Shown: piece after piece, positions 41,843-41,871 of the stretch
How the letters are laid out: every line of letters begins with the position of its first letter
How positions within the stretch are numbered: position 1 is the stretch's first letter
From: Pseudomonadota bacterium
GTDB taxonomy: Bacteria; Pseudomonadota; Gammaproteobacteria; Steroidobacterales; Steroidobacteraceae
Reading direction: 5' to 3'
DNA: 41,871 nt
Assembly (NCBI GenBank): GCA_021820785.1
Contig: JAKADE010000001.1
Location: 1-41,871, forward strand
Translations under genes and position numbers: made by a program
The notes under the pieces: model-generated
Databases searched by the model: none
The model's input: the letters and a program-made list of their open reading frames with translations, nothing else
What the model was told of the DNA's origin: nothing

Positions 41843-41871
41843 CTCCCTTCAGCGAATTCCAGGACCGCGAT

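Overview
The window is GC-rich bacterial chromosome, densely packed with genes. The content points to a gammaproteobacterium: queG, a tRNA-Pro(CGG) resembling E. coli proK, a DUF2058/YaiL protein, a RIO kinase, a DeaD-type helicase with a DbpA domain, and a complete Gram-negative pel locus. An order near Xanthomonadales/Nevskiales is my guess and cannot be settled from the sequence alone.

Layout. 1-1.2 kb: 3' part of queG, then tRNA-Pro with its promoter. 1.2-9.7 kb: an accessory-looking stretch with a Fic protein, a secreted HEAAE-motif protein, a 1132-residue sortilin/BNR-repeat secreted protein and a DUF2058 protein. It is bounded on the right by a diverged copy of the tRNA-Pro 3' end followed by a decayed fic 3' end, as if related elements had inserted at this tRNA. 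9.7-13.7 kb: nucleobase/nucleoside salvage (NCS2 permease, a convergent purine phosphoribosyltransferase, an NCS1 permease, cytidine deaminase). 14.4-26.7 kb: the Pel exopolysaccharide operon, pelA to pelG, in which PelB is encoded as two overlapping genes, one inner-membrane anchored and one with its own signal peptide and beta-barrel. 26.9-29.6 kb: RIO kinase and DEAD-box helicase, probably co-transcribed. 29.7-32.4 kb: an N-terminally truncated hypothetical ORF, a GT1-type glycosyltransferase and a convergent DUF3471-like protein. 32.5-37.1 kb: a molybdenum hydroxylase module (XdhC, MocA-like cytidylyltransferase, 2Fe-2S subunit, Tat-exported molybdopterin subunit). 37.3-41.8 kb: phosphoenolpyruvate synthase, 6-phosphofructokinase and two related two-CBS-domain proteins, one before and one after pfkA.

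How the genes work together. PelF polymerises the Pel chain in the cytoplasm with the PelD/E/G inner-membrane complex, PelD being gated by c-di-GMP. PelA deacetylates and trims it in the periplasm, and the PelB pieces with PelC export it. XdhC and MocA-like proteins load a modified molybdenum cofactor onto the IorAB-type enzyme before Tat export. PpsA and PfkA are opposing steps of gluconeogenesis and glycolysis, and the adjacent CBS proteins are candidate adenylate sensors.

The most notable observations are the split pelB, the tRNA-Pro/fic duplication, four helically phased TTAA elements upstream of fic, and pfkA bracketed by paralogous CBS proteins. No CRISPR array, intact insertion sequence, integrase or rRNA gene was seen.
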